From contig JAEDEG010000014.1 in NCBI GenBank assembly GCA_016293435.1, positions 1-38,757 on the forward strand: DNA of 38,757 nt. The letters are read 5' to 3'. The notes under the pieces are model-generated. The model was not told the origin of the DNA. It saw only the letters and a list, made by a program, of their open reading frames with translations, and ran no database searches. The translations under genes were made by a program, and so were the position numbers. This stretch comes from Clostridia bacterium. GTDB taxonomy: Bacteria > Bacillota > Clostridia > UMGS1810. Positions 30,685 to 38,757 of the stretch are shown here, piece after piece; the stretch's first letter is position 1, and each line of letters starts with the position of its first letter.

Positions 30685-32562
30685 ATGGAATTTATATTGG
30701 GGTGTAATTATTGGGCATCGGATGCCGGTACCGATATGTGGAAGACCTTCAGCATTGACGCAATAAAGAAGGATTTGAGCATTCTGGCTGAATACGGAAT
30801 AAAGCATATCAGGGTTTTCCCGAACTGGCGTGATTTTCAGCCGGTTATGCCTATGATGGGCGGCGGTATGTCTCTTTATGATTACTGCATGGAGGGCGAA
30901 AAACCAAAGACAAATCCTTATTATCTTGATGATACAATGATGGATAGGTTTGCTCAATTTTTAGATATATGCGAAGAATATAATATAAAAGTCATAGTAG
31001 GGCTTATAACCGGATGGATGAGCGGACGAATGTTTGTACCGCCTGCGTTGTATCAAAGCAATATTATAAACGATCCGCTTGCACAGTATTTTCAGCAGCT
31101 TTTCGTAAAGGGATTTGTTTCGAGATTTAAGTCGAGCAAAGGGATTTTGGCATGGGATTTGGGCAACGAATGTAACTGTATGTCGCGTACCGACAGAACA
31201 GGCGCAGTGAACTGGACGTCTATGATTGCCAATGCGATAAGGGCAGAGGACAACACACGTCCGATAGTTTCGGGAATGCACAGCCTTGAGGTTGAACGTC
31301 ATAAGCCGTGGCGCATAGAGGATCAGGCGATGTTTACGGATATGCTCACAACACATCCTTATCCTCTCTGGTGTGAACACACACGCATTGATAAAACTCT
31401 TTCTCTCAGAACAACCATGCATGCCACTGCTCAGACAAAGCTGTATGCCGAAATAGGCGGCAAGCCGTGTATGGCAGAGGAAATAGGAACGATGGGACCG
31501 ATGTTTTGCAGTGATGAAAATGCGGCAAGCTTTTTCAGAATAAATTTGTTCTCTCTGTGGGCGAATAACAGCTCGGGTGTAATGTGGTGGTGTGCAAATG
31601 ACCAGACGATGCTCAAGTCCTTTCCATATTCGGAAAATATGGTAGAGCTTGAATTGGGAATGTTATATAAAGACCATACTCCAAAGCCGGTATTGCTTGA
31701 GATGAAAAAGTTTTCGCAATTTCTTGACAAGAAGAATTTTGAGCTTCCTCGGGCAGAGGTTGATGCCGTTTGTGTTTTAACAGACTCTCAGCGTCAATGG
31801 GGAGTAGCTTATATGACATATATACTTCTAAAAAAAGTGGGTTTAAACTGCTCGTTTGCATACGCCGACAGCGATAGGCGAAGCAAAGCCGATTATGATG
31901 ATATACCGCAGTCACAGCTGTACATCGTTCCGTCTGTAAACGGAATGACCGTTATGAAAAAAGAAAGATACGAAGAATTAAAACGCCGCGTGTATGACGG
32001 AGCGGATATGTATATATCAATGGACAACGGCTGTCTTGCCGAATTTGAGGAATTTACGGGAGTTAGAGTTGAAGACACTTATGAATATAATGAGAAAAAC
32101 AGTATTACTTTTGAAAACGCACAAATAGAATTTGAGCGCCACAGAACCTTTATATTAAAGTCTGTCGGCGCGGAGATTATTGCATATGATAAGGATGAAA
32201 ATCTGTCAATCACTGCCAACCGATACGGAAAGGGACGAGTATTTTTGGTTAATTTTCCACTGGAGGATAATTTGATAGATAAGCACAACGCATTTGACAC
32301 AAATGTCCATTTAATATACAAGAAGCTTTTTGGAGAATATATCGTCAAACATCCAATGACCATACATAACGAAAACATTGCCGTTACATATCACAGAACG
32401 GACAGCGGGGTTATTGCCGTGCTTATAAATCATTCGGACAAGCTGTGCAATCTCGAATATACATGCAACGGTAAATGGGAAATTAAAAAAGTATATTATG
32501 GCAGTGCGGAAGAAATCAAACCGTATGATGCATGCATAATTGAGCTGGATGAAACAAAATAA
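30685..32562 (+). CDS. GH5/clan-A-like glycoside hydrolase
   Basis: 625 residues, no signal peptide, so cytoplasmic. A TIM-barrel of about 345 residues shows the clan GH-A pattern: IKHIRVFPNWRDFQP on an early strand, WDLGNECN with acid/base Glu162, THPYP (223-227), and nucleophile candidates E265/E266 in MAEEIG, then MWWCANDQ. From about 355 a beta-galactosidase trimerisation-like (amidotransferase-fold) domain follows (VDAVCVLTDSQRQWGVAYM, LYIVPSVNGM, GADMYISMDNG), then a short beta domain. This architecture occurs in GH5/GH42-like mannosidases and galactosidases. The substrate is unknown. GGGGGGC precedes the ATG by about 7 bp. Confidence 0.88.
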   Translation: MEFILGCNYWASDAGTDMWKTFSIDAIKKDLSILAEYGIKHIRVFPNWRDFQPVMPMMGGGMSLYDYCMEGEKPKTNPYYLDDTMMDRFAQFLDICEEYNIKVIVGLITGWMSGRMFVPPALYQSNIINDPLAQYFQQLFVKGFVSRFKSSKGILAWDLGNECNCMSRTDRTGAVNWTSMIANAIRAEDNTRPIVSGMHSLEVERHKPWRIEDQAMFTDMLTTHPYPLWCEHTRIDKTLSLRTTMHATAQTKLYAEIGGKPCMAEEIGTMGPMFCSDENAASFFRINLFSLWANNSSGVMWWCANDQTMLKSFPYSENMVELELGMLYKDHTPKPVLLEMKKFSQFLDKKNFELPRAEVDAVCVLTDSQRQWGVAYMTYILLKKVGLNCSFAYADSDRRSKADYDDIPQSQLYIVPSVNGMTVMKKERYEELKRRVYDGADMYISMDNGCLAEFEEFTGVRVEDTYEYNEKNSITFENAQIEFERHRTFILKSVGAEIIAYDKDENLSITANRYGKGRVFLVNFPLEDNLIDKHNAFDTNVHLIYKKLFGEYIVKHPMTIHNENIAVTYHRTDSGVIAVLINHSDKLCNLEYTCNGKWEIKKVYYGSAEEIKPYDACIIELDETK

Positions 32563-32600
32563 GGCATTTGATTTTTTATTACAAAAGGGGAAAAGTTACA

Positions 32601-34112
32601 ATGAAAAATGTAATTAATATTGTAAATTTTATAAGAGGCTGGGACAAAAGGGTAGACTTTGATCTCAAAGAGTCGGTAGCGGAGCAGGCAAGGCTTGCCG
32701 AAGAATATAATCTTCCCGTAACATTTTTATATCAATATGATGCTATGATACAGCCGGAGTATATAAATATTTTGAAGGGCTGCAGAGCAAAAATCGAATT
32801 TGGGGTGTGGATAGAGTTTTCAAGAGTGCTTATAGAAGCCGTAGGGCTTAAATGGAGGGGCAGAGAAGGCTTTGAGTGGGACTGGCATTCATGTGTTGAT
32901 ATGACTGTTGGATATACAACAGATGAGAGAAGGATAATAATAGATGAAATTATGCGCTGCTTTAAGGATATTTTTGGGTATTACCCCAAAACGGCAGGAA
33001 GCTGGGCTTTGGATGCATATTCTATAAAATATATGGAGCAAAAATATGATATTGAAGCAGCGTTGATTTGCAAAGAGCAATGGGGAACTGACGGATATTC
33101 ACTTTGGGGCGGATATAACAGCAGCGCATATTACCCATGCGTTAATAATATATTCTGCCCTGCTCAAAGCAGTGCTCAGCAGATAAATGTACCTGTGTTC
33201 AGGATGCTTGGCGGTGACCCGGTCGATCAGTATATGAACGGCATAGGCACTGATATTCAGACAGTTGAAAGCATGGAGCCGGCTTACGGATGCTCGGGTT
33301 CGGATCGTAATTGGGTTGAATGGTATTTGAAAGAAACCTTCAATGACAGAAGTCTGGGGTTGAATTATTGCCAGGCAGGTCAGGAAAATTCGTTTGGATG
33401 GGAAGCTATGAAGGATGGATATTCTATGCAGATGGAGCTTTTTGACGAGAAACGAAATTTGGGAGAAATAGATTTTGAGCTTGTATCGGAAACAGCCGGC
33501 AAATATAAGAAAATATACAGTATGACACCGGTCAGAACAGAAGAGGCACACAAGGAAAACAGCAGTACAATTTGGTACAACAGTAAATATTACCGCAGTA
33601 ATCTATATTACAGAAATAATCAGATCATGCTTCGCGATATATTTGTCTTTAATGAAAAATACAAAGAACGTTATTTTGATACGGTAACGGTTGACGAAAA
33701 GCTATATTTTGATAATCTGCCGCTTATAGATTGTTTCAGATGGAGCAAAGATGGCAAAATAGGCGGCGGATATTTCAAAAAAGACGGAAAAATTGTAAAT
33801 GCGGTTAAGGATTTCACCGTGCATAAAATTGATGACAGCACGGTTTATGCCGATATTGAAACCAAGAGCGGTGTTATACGCTTGACTTATAACGAAAAAA
33901 GCATTGCTTTTGAGTTTCCGACAGACGGGTTTACATTTGAAGCTGTGGTATACAAGGGCAAAAATTCGGTTGTAGGTTTTGACAGCAACAAAATACTTTG
34001 CAGTTATTGTGATTTTGATTATGCAGCAGCGCTGTCAGACGCAGTTTGCGAAATTCGTGAAAACGGATATGCGATTATCCCTGACAAAAGGTCATTTGAA
34101 ATTAAGTTTTGA
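32601..34112 (+). CDS. large hypothetical carbohydrate-locus protein
   Basis: 503 residues from ATG 32601, preceded by AAAGGGGAAAAG. The N-terminal 250 residues alternate beta/alpha (VINIVNFIRGW, LPVTFLYQYDAM, CRAKIEFGVWIEFSR, FGYYPKTAGSWALDAYSIKYM), which suggests a NodB-like polysaccharide deacetylase or GH57-like barrel. However, the deacetylase metal triad is not obvious. The C-terminal half is beta-rich (YYRSNLYYRNNQIMLRDIF, KIGGGYFKKDGKIVNA). I do not recognise a named family. It starts 38 bp after the glycosidase and shares the operon with SGNH esterases, so a role in breaking down a decorated glycan is inferred. Confidence 0.8.
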   Translation: MKNVINIVNFIRGWDKRVDFDLKESVAEQARLAEEYNLPVTFLYQYDAMIQPEYINILKGCRAKIEFGVWIEFSRVLIEAVGLKWRGREGFEWDWHSCVDMTVGYTTDERRIIIDEIMRCFKDIFGYYPKTAGSWALDAYSIKYMEQKYDIEAALICKEQWGTDGYSLWGGYNSSAYYPCVNNIFCPAQSSAQQINVPVFRMLGGDPVDQYMNGIGTDIQTVESMEPAYGCSGSDRNWVEWYLKETFNDRSLGLNYCQAGQENSFGWEAMKDGYSMQMELFDEKRNLGEIDFELVSETAGKYKKIYSMTPVRTEEAHKENSSTIWYNSKYYRSNLYYRNNQIMLRDIFVFNEKYKERYFDTVTVDEKLYFDNLPLIDCFRWSKDGKIGGGYFKKDGKIVNAVKDFTVHKIDDSTVYADIETKSGVIRLTYNEKSIAFEFPTDGFTFEAVVYKGKNSVVGFDSNKILCSYCDFDYAAALSDAVCEIRENGYAIIPDKRSFEIKF

Positions 34113-34123
34113 GAGGTATAGGG

Positions 34124-34335
34124 ATGAAAATATCGACATATGCAAAATGATAGATGAGAGGCGGCATGTTACAATTGATATTGTTGGTGACAGTATTACA
34201 TGGGGAGTAAATCACTGCAGTAATAATGAAACATATACCGCGCAGTTTGCGTATATGCTTGCACAAAGATTGCCTGGGGTGTCTGTATACAGATATGACG
34301 GGTTTACAAATGATGAGCTTTTGGAAAGCTTATAA
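34124..34335 (+). pseudogene. truncated, frameshifted SGNH esterase
   Basis: GAGAGG 7 bp before ATG 34124 is a good start, but that frame stops after eight codons. In the next frame (from 34147) the text reads HVTIDIVGDSITWGVN, the block I GDS motif of SGNH/GDSL hydrolases, then runs to a stop at 34333-34335 after about 60 residues. Blocks II, III and V are missing. It is a relic of a second esterase, directly ahead of the intact one at 34374. Confidence 0.65.
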
Positions 34336-34373
34336 ATAATATATAAATGAATGTATTTGGAGGAAAAACAAAA

Positions 34374-35096
34374 ATGGAAATTCTAAATTTAATGAAAAAA
34401 AAGGCGTCAAATCTGCATGAAAACAAAATACCCACAATTGCTTTTTTGGGTGACAGTGTAACTCAAGGCTGTTTCGAACTCTATATGAAAAGAAAAGACG
34501 AATTTGAAACGGAATACAAGAGCGAATACGCATATCATAATTGCCTAAAGAAGATTTTGTCTTTGCTTTACCCGGAGGTCCCCGTAAACATCGTCAATGC
34601 CGGAATAAGCGGCGATAATAGCTCCGGAGGAGTGGCACGGCTTGAAAGGGATGTCATTTCACATAACCCGGATTTGACTGTTGTTTGCTATGGCTTAAAC
34701 GATGCTTCTTCCGACAAAGGCAGATTGGAAGTATATAAGGATAATTTAAGAACAATATTCAACCGTCTTAAGGAATGTGGAAGTGAAGTTATTTTTATGA
34801 CTGCAAATATGATGAACACATACGTCAGCAACCGACTTGAAAATGAACGTATTATAGAGACGGCAAAGCGTACAATGCGACTTCAAAATGAGGGTGTGCT
34901 CGCTTCGTATTTTGAAGCGGCAAAGGAGGTTGCAAGCGAGTGTGGCGTCGAGGTGTGCGATGTGTATTCAAAGTGGGAAAAGCTGAGTGACAATGGAGTC
35001 AATATAACAGAGCTGTTTGCAAATTACATAAACCATCCAAAAAAGGAGATGCATTGGTTGTTTGCATATTCACTTATTGAAACGATGATGAAATGA
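34374..35096 (+). CDS. SGNH/GDSL-family esterase
   Basis: 240 residues from ATG 34374, 10 bp after GGAGG. Catalytic blocks: FLGDSVTQG (Ser), NAGISGDNSSGG (Gly), VVCYGLNDASSD (Asn), and near the C-terminus NYINHPKKEMHW supplying Asp/His-like residues. No signal peptide, so it acts in the cytoplasm. In a sugar locus such enzymes usually remove acetyl groups from oligosaccharides; this is inference. The intact gene follows a broken paralogue. Confidence 0.9.
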   Translation: MEILNLMKKKASNLHENKIPTIAFLGDSVTQGCFELYMKRKDEFETEYKSEYAYHNCLKKILSLLYPEVPVNIVNAGISGDNSSGGVARLERDVISHNPDLTVVCYGLNDASSDKGRLEVYKDNLRTIFNRLKECGSEVIFMTANMMNTYVSNRLENERIIETAKRTMRLQNEGVLASYFEAAKEVASECGVEVCDVYSKWEKLSDNGVNITELFANYINHPKKEMHWLFAYSLIETMMK

Positions 35097-35144
35097 TAAA
35101 TTTCATATGCCGTTTTTGGCATTTATAGATCAAAATCACTGAAA

Positions 35145-35203
35145 AATCCCTAAAACAAAACAAAGATCTCATAAAAGCGAAATCTTTGTTTGTTTTAGGG
35201 ATT
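35145..35203 (+). terminator. long-stem terminator after esterase
   Basis: A stem of about 22 bp with a one-base bulge pairs AATCCCTAAAACAAA with its partner up to 35203, around a 14-nt loop, followed by ATTATTTTTA. The remaining gap to 35405 holds only AT-rich sequence without recognisable features. Confidence 0.75.
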
Positions 35204-35405
35204 ATTTTTACATGGAAGTACTAATGAGATATTTAAACCCAAGTTGGAGAAAATATTGATAAAAGAATAAGGAATTATATACCTTATTACAAAATATAAT
35301 ACGATACAATAAATGATATAAAGCAGAAAAACACCAAATGGCGTTTTTTTGTTGTACACAAGGAAAATCGAGACAGTCATTTGAACAAAAAGTCACCATA
35401 GTGTG

Positions 35406-35434
35406 TTGTCGGCAAACAATTATTTTGATATAAT
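35406..35434 (+). promoter_or_regulatory. probable promoter of DUF4838 gene
   Basis: TTGTCG (35406-35411), 17 bp, TATAAT (35429-35434). The weak -35 would suit activator control by a neighbouring AraC protein. Confidence 0.5.
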
Positions 35435-35508
35435 ATAATTACAGGAAGTTCAAGGTCTCGATTTTCATTTAACTTAACATAATGTAAAAAATATGAGGAG
35501 GAGATATT

Positions 35509-37500
35509 ATGGTTATAAAAATTTGGTCAGACAACGAGACTGTAGTTTATGCATCGCATGAACTGCAAAAATACCTTAATGCTATGGATTACAAAGTTTG
35601 TACTGACATCATTTCTGATGTTAAAATCGAAAAGGAGATTACCGAGGGCGAAATAAAGCTTGGTCTGCTCGAAGATTTTGGCTTAAATTGTGATGATGTT
35701 GAGGACAAAATGACCGATGATGTTATTGATATCAAAGTAAAAAACGGTTCGGGTTATATTGCAGGCAGCAACTATAGAAGCATCCTTATGGGTGTGTATA
35801 AATATCTGAAATCGGGCGGTTGCCGCTTTGTTCGTCCGGGTGAAGGCGGAGATTATATACCCGAACGAGATATGAGTTCTCATTCATTTGAATATCGAAA
35901 AAAGGCAGACCATCCCTTCAGGGGTGAGTGCTCTGAAGGTGCCATAAGCTATGAACATATGCGCGACACTGTGTACTGGCTCCCAAAAATCGGTATGAAT
36001 ATGTATATGATAGAAGGTCTTGTTCCATATACATATATGCACAAATGGTACGGTCACGAAAGCAATCTTATCTTGAGAGAAAAGGGTCAGGTTACTAAAT
36101 ATAGCGAGTTGGAAAAATATATAGCTCTCCTTGAAAAGGATATCAAGAAAACCGGAATGCAACTCCATGCAGTAGGTCACGGATATATGTTTGAAAATCT
36201 TGGAATACATCATGCGAGCGGTGCCGAAGAAAAAGCGGCTCTCAAGGAGGAAGATAAGAAATATCTTGCCAAGGTAAACGGTGTGAGAGATTTGTATGGT
36301 GGTTCTACCTTCTACACACATTTTTGCTATTCAAATCCCGAGGCAAGAAAGATATTGGTTGATTTTTGTGTGGATTATGCAAAAAAGAAGCCTTATATAG
36401 ACTATCTTCATGTATGGCTCGCCGATGCAGCAAATAATCAGTGTGAATGTGATGAGTGCGTTAAAATGACTCCCTCAGATCATTATGTTCAGCTTCTCAA
36501 CGATATCGACGAAGCTTTTGAAAAAGAAGGTATTAGTACACGCATTGTATTCATTCTTTATGTTGACACAGTTCGACCACCGGAAAAATTAAAGCTCAAA
36601 CATCCCGAAAAATTTGTTCTTCTTGCGGCAATAGGTTCAAATTACGAAACAGGCTATAAGGTTGAGGAATATACAGGCGAAATCCCTCCGTTTGTCAGAA
36701 ATTCATTCACACCGCCCAATAATTCACTCCGACTTTTGTGGCACAACCAATGGAAAGAGTTGTGTGGTAATATTCCGAGTATTATTTTTGAATACCGCTT
36801 TTATATCGATCATTACTGCGATCCCGGTTATATGAGAATAGCTCGCGAAACTTTTCGTGACATGAAATCACTTAATGATGTTAATTTTCAGGGGTGTATG
36901 AGCGATCAGACTCACAGAACATATATGCCTACATCACTTCCTATGCAGATTATGGGTGAAACACTTTTTGACAAAGAGCTTGATTTTGAAAGCTTTGTTG
37001 ATGATTATTTCATTTCCGCATTTGGCAATGATGGCCAAAAATGTCGTGAATATCTTGAAATTCTTTCAGACCTTTTCTGTCCCGGTAATGTGAGAAACGG
37101 TGGCAAGAACGGTATTGAAGAGCAAGGGCTTAAAACAAAAGAAGACACAATTCCCGAAACATGGGTAAATAATCCCAAAGTGGCTGAAAAAACATCTAAA
37201 ATACCGCAGGTACTCAAAGATTTTATGCCGGTCATAGAAAAGAATATGGCGCTTGATAACAGATGTCACAGAATGTCGTGGGTATATCTTAAATATCATT
37301 CATACATATGTGAATATCTTTGCAGAATAATCAATCTTGATGCATCGGGCAAGCGAAGTGAGGCTCAGACCCTTATCGGTGAACTTGAATTATATATTTC
37401 TAAGGTAGAGATGGATATTCACCCTGTTTTCGACCTGCATCTTTTTATCCGCTACATTCGCCTGAAACTTGGTCTCAAAATGCAGCCGTATTTTCTATAA
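35509..37500 (+). CDS. DUF4838 (GH-like, glucuronidase-related) protein
   Basis: 663 residues, no signal peptide. Residues 1-125 form an alpha-glucuronidase-type N-terminal alpha/beta domain (YASHELQKYLNAM, IKLGLLED, YIAGSNYRSILMGVYKYLKSGGCRFVRPG in two parts). The following barrel has the DUF4838 hallmark CxCxxC (C312, C314, C317 in NNQCECDEC), preceded by YLHVWLADA and followed by LLNDIDEAF. Family members sit in glycan loci and resemble GH20/GH67 barrels, but few have tested activity. AGGAGGAG precedes the ATG. It has its own promoter and is followed by a second AraC gene. Confidence 0.88.
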   Translation: MVIKIWSDNETVVYASHELQKYLNAMDYKVCTDIISDVKIEKEITEGEIKLGLLEDFGLNCDDVEDKMTDDVIDIKVKNGSGYIAGSNYRSILMGVYKYLKSGGCRFVRPGEGGDYIPERDMSSHSFEYRKKADHPFRGECSEGAISYEHMRDTVYWLPKIGMNMYMIEGLVPYTYMHKWYGHESNLILREKGQVTKYSELEKYIALLEKDIKKTGMQLHAVGHGYMFENLGIHHASGAEEKAALKEEDKKYLAKVNGVRDLYGGSTFYTHFCYSNPEARKILVDFCVDYAKKKPYIDYLHVWLADAANNQCECDECVKMTPSDHYVQLLNDIDEAFEKEGISTRIVFILYVDTVRPPEKLKLKHPEKFVLLAAIGSNYETGYKVEEYTGEIPPFVRNSFTPPNNSLRLLWHNQWKELCGNIPSIIFEYRFYIDHYCDPGYMRIARETFRDMKSLNDVNFQGCMSDQTHRTYMPTSLPMQIMGETLFDKELDFESFVDDYFISAFGNDGQKCREYLEILSDLFCPGNVRNGGKNGIEEQGLKTKEDTIPETWVNNPKVAEKTSKIPQVLKDFMPVIEKNMALDNRCHRMSWVYLKYHSYICEYLCRIINLDASGKRSEAQTLIGELELYISKVEMDIHPVFDLHLFIRYIRLKLGLKMQPYFL

Positions 37501-37551
37501 TTTACTTTTTGTAAAAAATATACAAAAAATTGTATTGGAATTTTTTTGTAA

Positions 37552-37580
37552 TTGCTAAATTATGCACTTTATGCTATACT
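37552..37580 (+). promoter_or_regulatory. promoter of second AraC gene
   Basis: TTGCTA (37552-37557), 17 bp, TATACT (37575-37580). Confidence 0.5.
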
Positions 37581-37606
37581 ATTTAAAGTGAAAGCTGGTG
37601 ATAGCA

Positions 37607-38518
37607 ATGGATGATGGTGAAATAATTAAAAAAATTGCGCTTAACGAAGAATTTGTAAAATGCGGAGATATCAGAATGTCTGCAATATACGGATATCTTG
37701 AAAAAACTAATAAAAACTACAAATTTTCCGATATGCACACTCACCCTGCATACGAAATGCACATTGTCATGAATGGCAGTTCTGAGATAAAAATAAATGA
37801 TGACATCTATACTCTTGCTCAGAATGATGTAATTATAATTCCGCCCAATACAAAGCATTGCATAATCAATGTGTCCAGCGTCAAATTCATGGATATGACA
37901 ATCATGTTTACCATAATCAGGCGGACGGGTGACCATGTCAAAATGTACGATTTGGTTATGAATAGTCTAAAGAAAAGGGGCGAGGGAAAGATGTTTTTCT
38001 CGCCCGAAATTGCCTATAATGCCATGAAGATTTATAAACTTCATTCTCAGTCTGAAACTAATGATTTTAGAGCTATGAATATTAACTGTCTTATGCAAAG
38101 CATAGCCTTATATGTTTTTGATATTCTGACCCCGAAAAAAAACAGGAAAATGGAGGAATTTATAAGCAATGAGCCTTATTTTCCAAAAAATACATATGTA
38201 GTTAAGGAAATTGACGAGTATATTTCCAGGTATACGAAACCGATATCCGTAAACGGACTCGCGGAATATATTAATGTCAGCAAGCGAAGTGCTCAAAGGA
38301 TTTTTAAAAATATTTACGGCATGAATTTTACGGAAAAGCTGACCGAACTAAGACTTAACAAAGCTGCTGAGCTTATTACCGAAACTGATTATTCTATTGA
38401 AGAAATTTCATCAGAGGTGGGATATCTTACATACTCAGCATTCAGAAAAGCTTTTTTAAATTATTTTGGGGTATCACCAAAGAATTACAGGAAAACCAAA
38501 GAAAATTTTATAAAATAA
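37607..38518 (+). CDS. AraC-family transcriptional regulator
   Basis: 303 residues. Start ATG 37607; a GTG at 37598 is in frame but sits on the only ribosome-site-like sequence (CTGGTG). The N-terminal cupin domain shows SDMHTHPAYEMHIVMNGSSEI and NDVIIIPPNTKH. The C-terminal pair of helix-turn-helices reads SVNGLAEYINVSKRSAQRIFKN and SIEEISSEVGYLTYSAFRKAF with FGVSPKNYRK. It is the second AraC protein of the carbohydrate island, at its right edge, and likely controls the DUF4838 gene or genes beyond the window. Confidence 0.93.
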   Translation: MDDGEIIKKIALNEEFVKCGDIRMSAIYGYLEKTNKNYKFSDMHTHPAYEMHIVMNGSSEIKINDDIYTLAQNDVIIIPPNTKHCIINVSSVKFMDMTIMFTIIRRTGDHVKMYDLVMNSLKKRGEGKMFFSPEIAYNAMKIYKLHSQSETNDFRAMNINCLMQSIALYVFDILTPKKNRKMEEFISNEPYFPKNTYVVKEIDEYISRYTKPISVNGLAEYINVSKRSAQRIFKNIYGMNFTEKLTELRLNKAAELITETDYSIEEISSEVGYLTYSAFRKAFLNYFGVSPKNYRKTKENFIK

Positions 38519-38544
38519 TTGTATATAGTCTGTCCAAAATTAAT

Positions 38545-38592
38545 TTGACCCTTGCTTCATGAGTATATGACGAGGGTCAATTTTATTTTGAA
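38545..38592 (+). terminator. terminator of AraC gene
   Basis: TTGACCCT (38545-38552) pairs with AGGGTCAA (38573-38580) around a 20-nt loop, followed by TTTTATTTT. Confidence 0.7.
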
Positions 38593-38707
38593 AATTTAGC
38601 CGGATTTTAATGGCCGGTCAAATTTGCTTATGTAAAATTTTTGACATTATTTAACAATAACAGGGAAAAAAGTGTCAAGTAGAAATAAAAATAGTCGTTG
38701 CAGCATA

Positions 38708-38735
38708 TTGACTTTTGCAAACACAATGTTATACT
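38708..38735 (+). promoter_or_regulatory. promoter reading out of the window
   Basis: TTGACT (38708-38713), 16 bp, TATACT (38730-38735). It should drive a gene beyond the right edge. The stretch 38593-38707 shows no gene. Confidence 0.55.
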
Positions 38736-38757
38736 TTAATTAAATATAAATATTTAA

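Noticed and set aside
1..38757. CRISPR arrays, complete insertion sequences, rRNA genes, T-box or named riboswitches
   Set aside because: I looked for regularly spaced repeats, transposase ORFs, rRNA signatures and specifier/antiterminator elements and saw none that could be supported.

Overview
This looks like a chromosomal segment of an anaerobic low-to-medium GC Firmicute of the class Clostridia. The evidence is the gene content (c-di-AMP receptor DarA, the holB-ricT-rsmI block, short ProB, RsmD-CoaD pair), strong GGAGG-type ribosome binding sites, many textbook TTGACA-17-TATAAT promoters, U-tract terminators and frequent GTG/TTG starts. I cannot fix the family from sequence alone; an uncultured gut-type Oscillospiraceae/Ruminococcaceae-like lineage is my guess.

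Layout. (1) 1-1470 is a very AT-rich strip with three small unknown genes (one winged-helix-like) that stops at the 3' end of a tRNA-Ser gene, as an integrated element would. (2) 1473-4690, minus strand: two tRNA-Ser genes with their own promoter, then the dtd / membrane protein / rsmE / prmA translation-quality and rRNA/ribosome methylation operon. (3) 4790-5035: a strong promoter fires into a roughly 205-nt highly structured RNA with two tandem terminators and no credible protein. It lies in front of a large secreted S-layer-like protein (5120-7591). (4) 7690-13700, plus strand: rsmD-coaD-coiled-coil gene, proBA, NfeD/SPFH membrane pair and trmB. (5) 13797-14140 is ssrA (tmRNA, tag ANDNLAYAA), followed by a cluster of palindromes carrying T-arm-like sequence. 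(6) 14438-19172, minus strand: a two-gene unit, a UPF1/COG1112-like SF1 helicase and a protein with a degenerate PLD-like C-terminus, behind a consensus promoter and a leader terminator. (7) 19426-23168, plus strand: malic enzyme, TPR protein, divergent LarC-like protein, RluA-type pseudouridine synthase; convergent apbE follows. (8) 24244-29284: darA-holB-ricT-ferredoxin-trmN6-rsmI-membrane protein, the classic Firmicute block next to tmk, but with a ferredoxin where yabA often sits. (9) 29285-29719: an RHS-protein remnant. (10) 29694-38518: a carbohydrate island with two AraC regulators, a clan-A glycosidase, a large unknown (perhaps deacetylase-like) protein, a broken and an intact SGNH esterase, and a DUF4838 (glucuronidase-like) protein, all apparently cytoplasmic and without a transporter in view.

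The most interesting parts are the structured RNA at 4829-5033 and the helicase/pseudo-PLD pair beside tmRNA with its attenuator-like leader (Mokosh-like composition, function unproven). The carbohydrate island and the palindrome cluster after ssrA come next.
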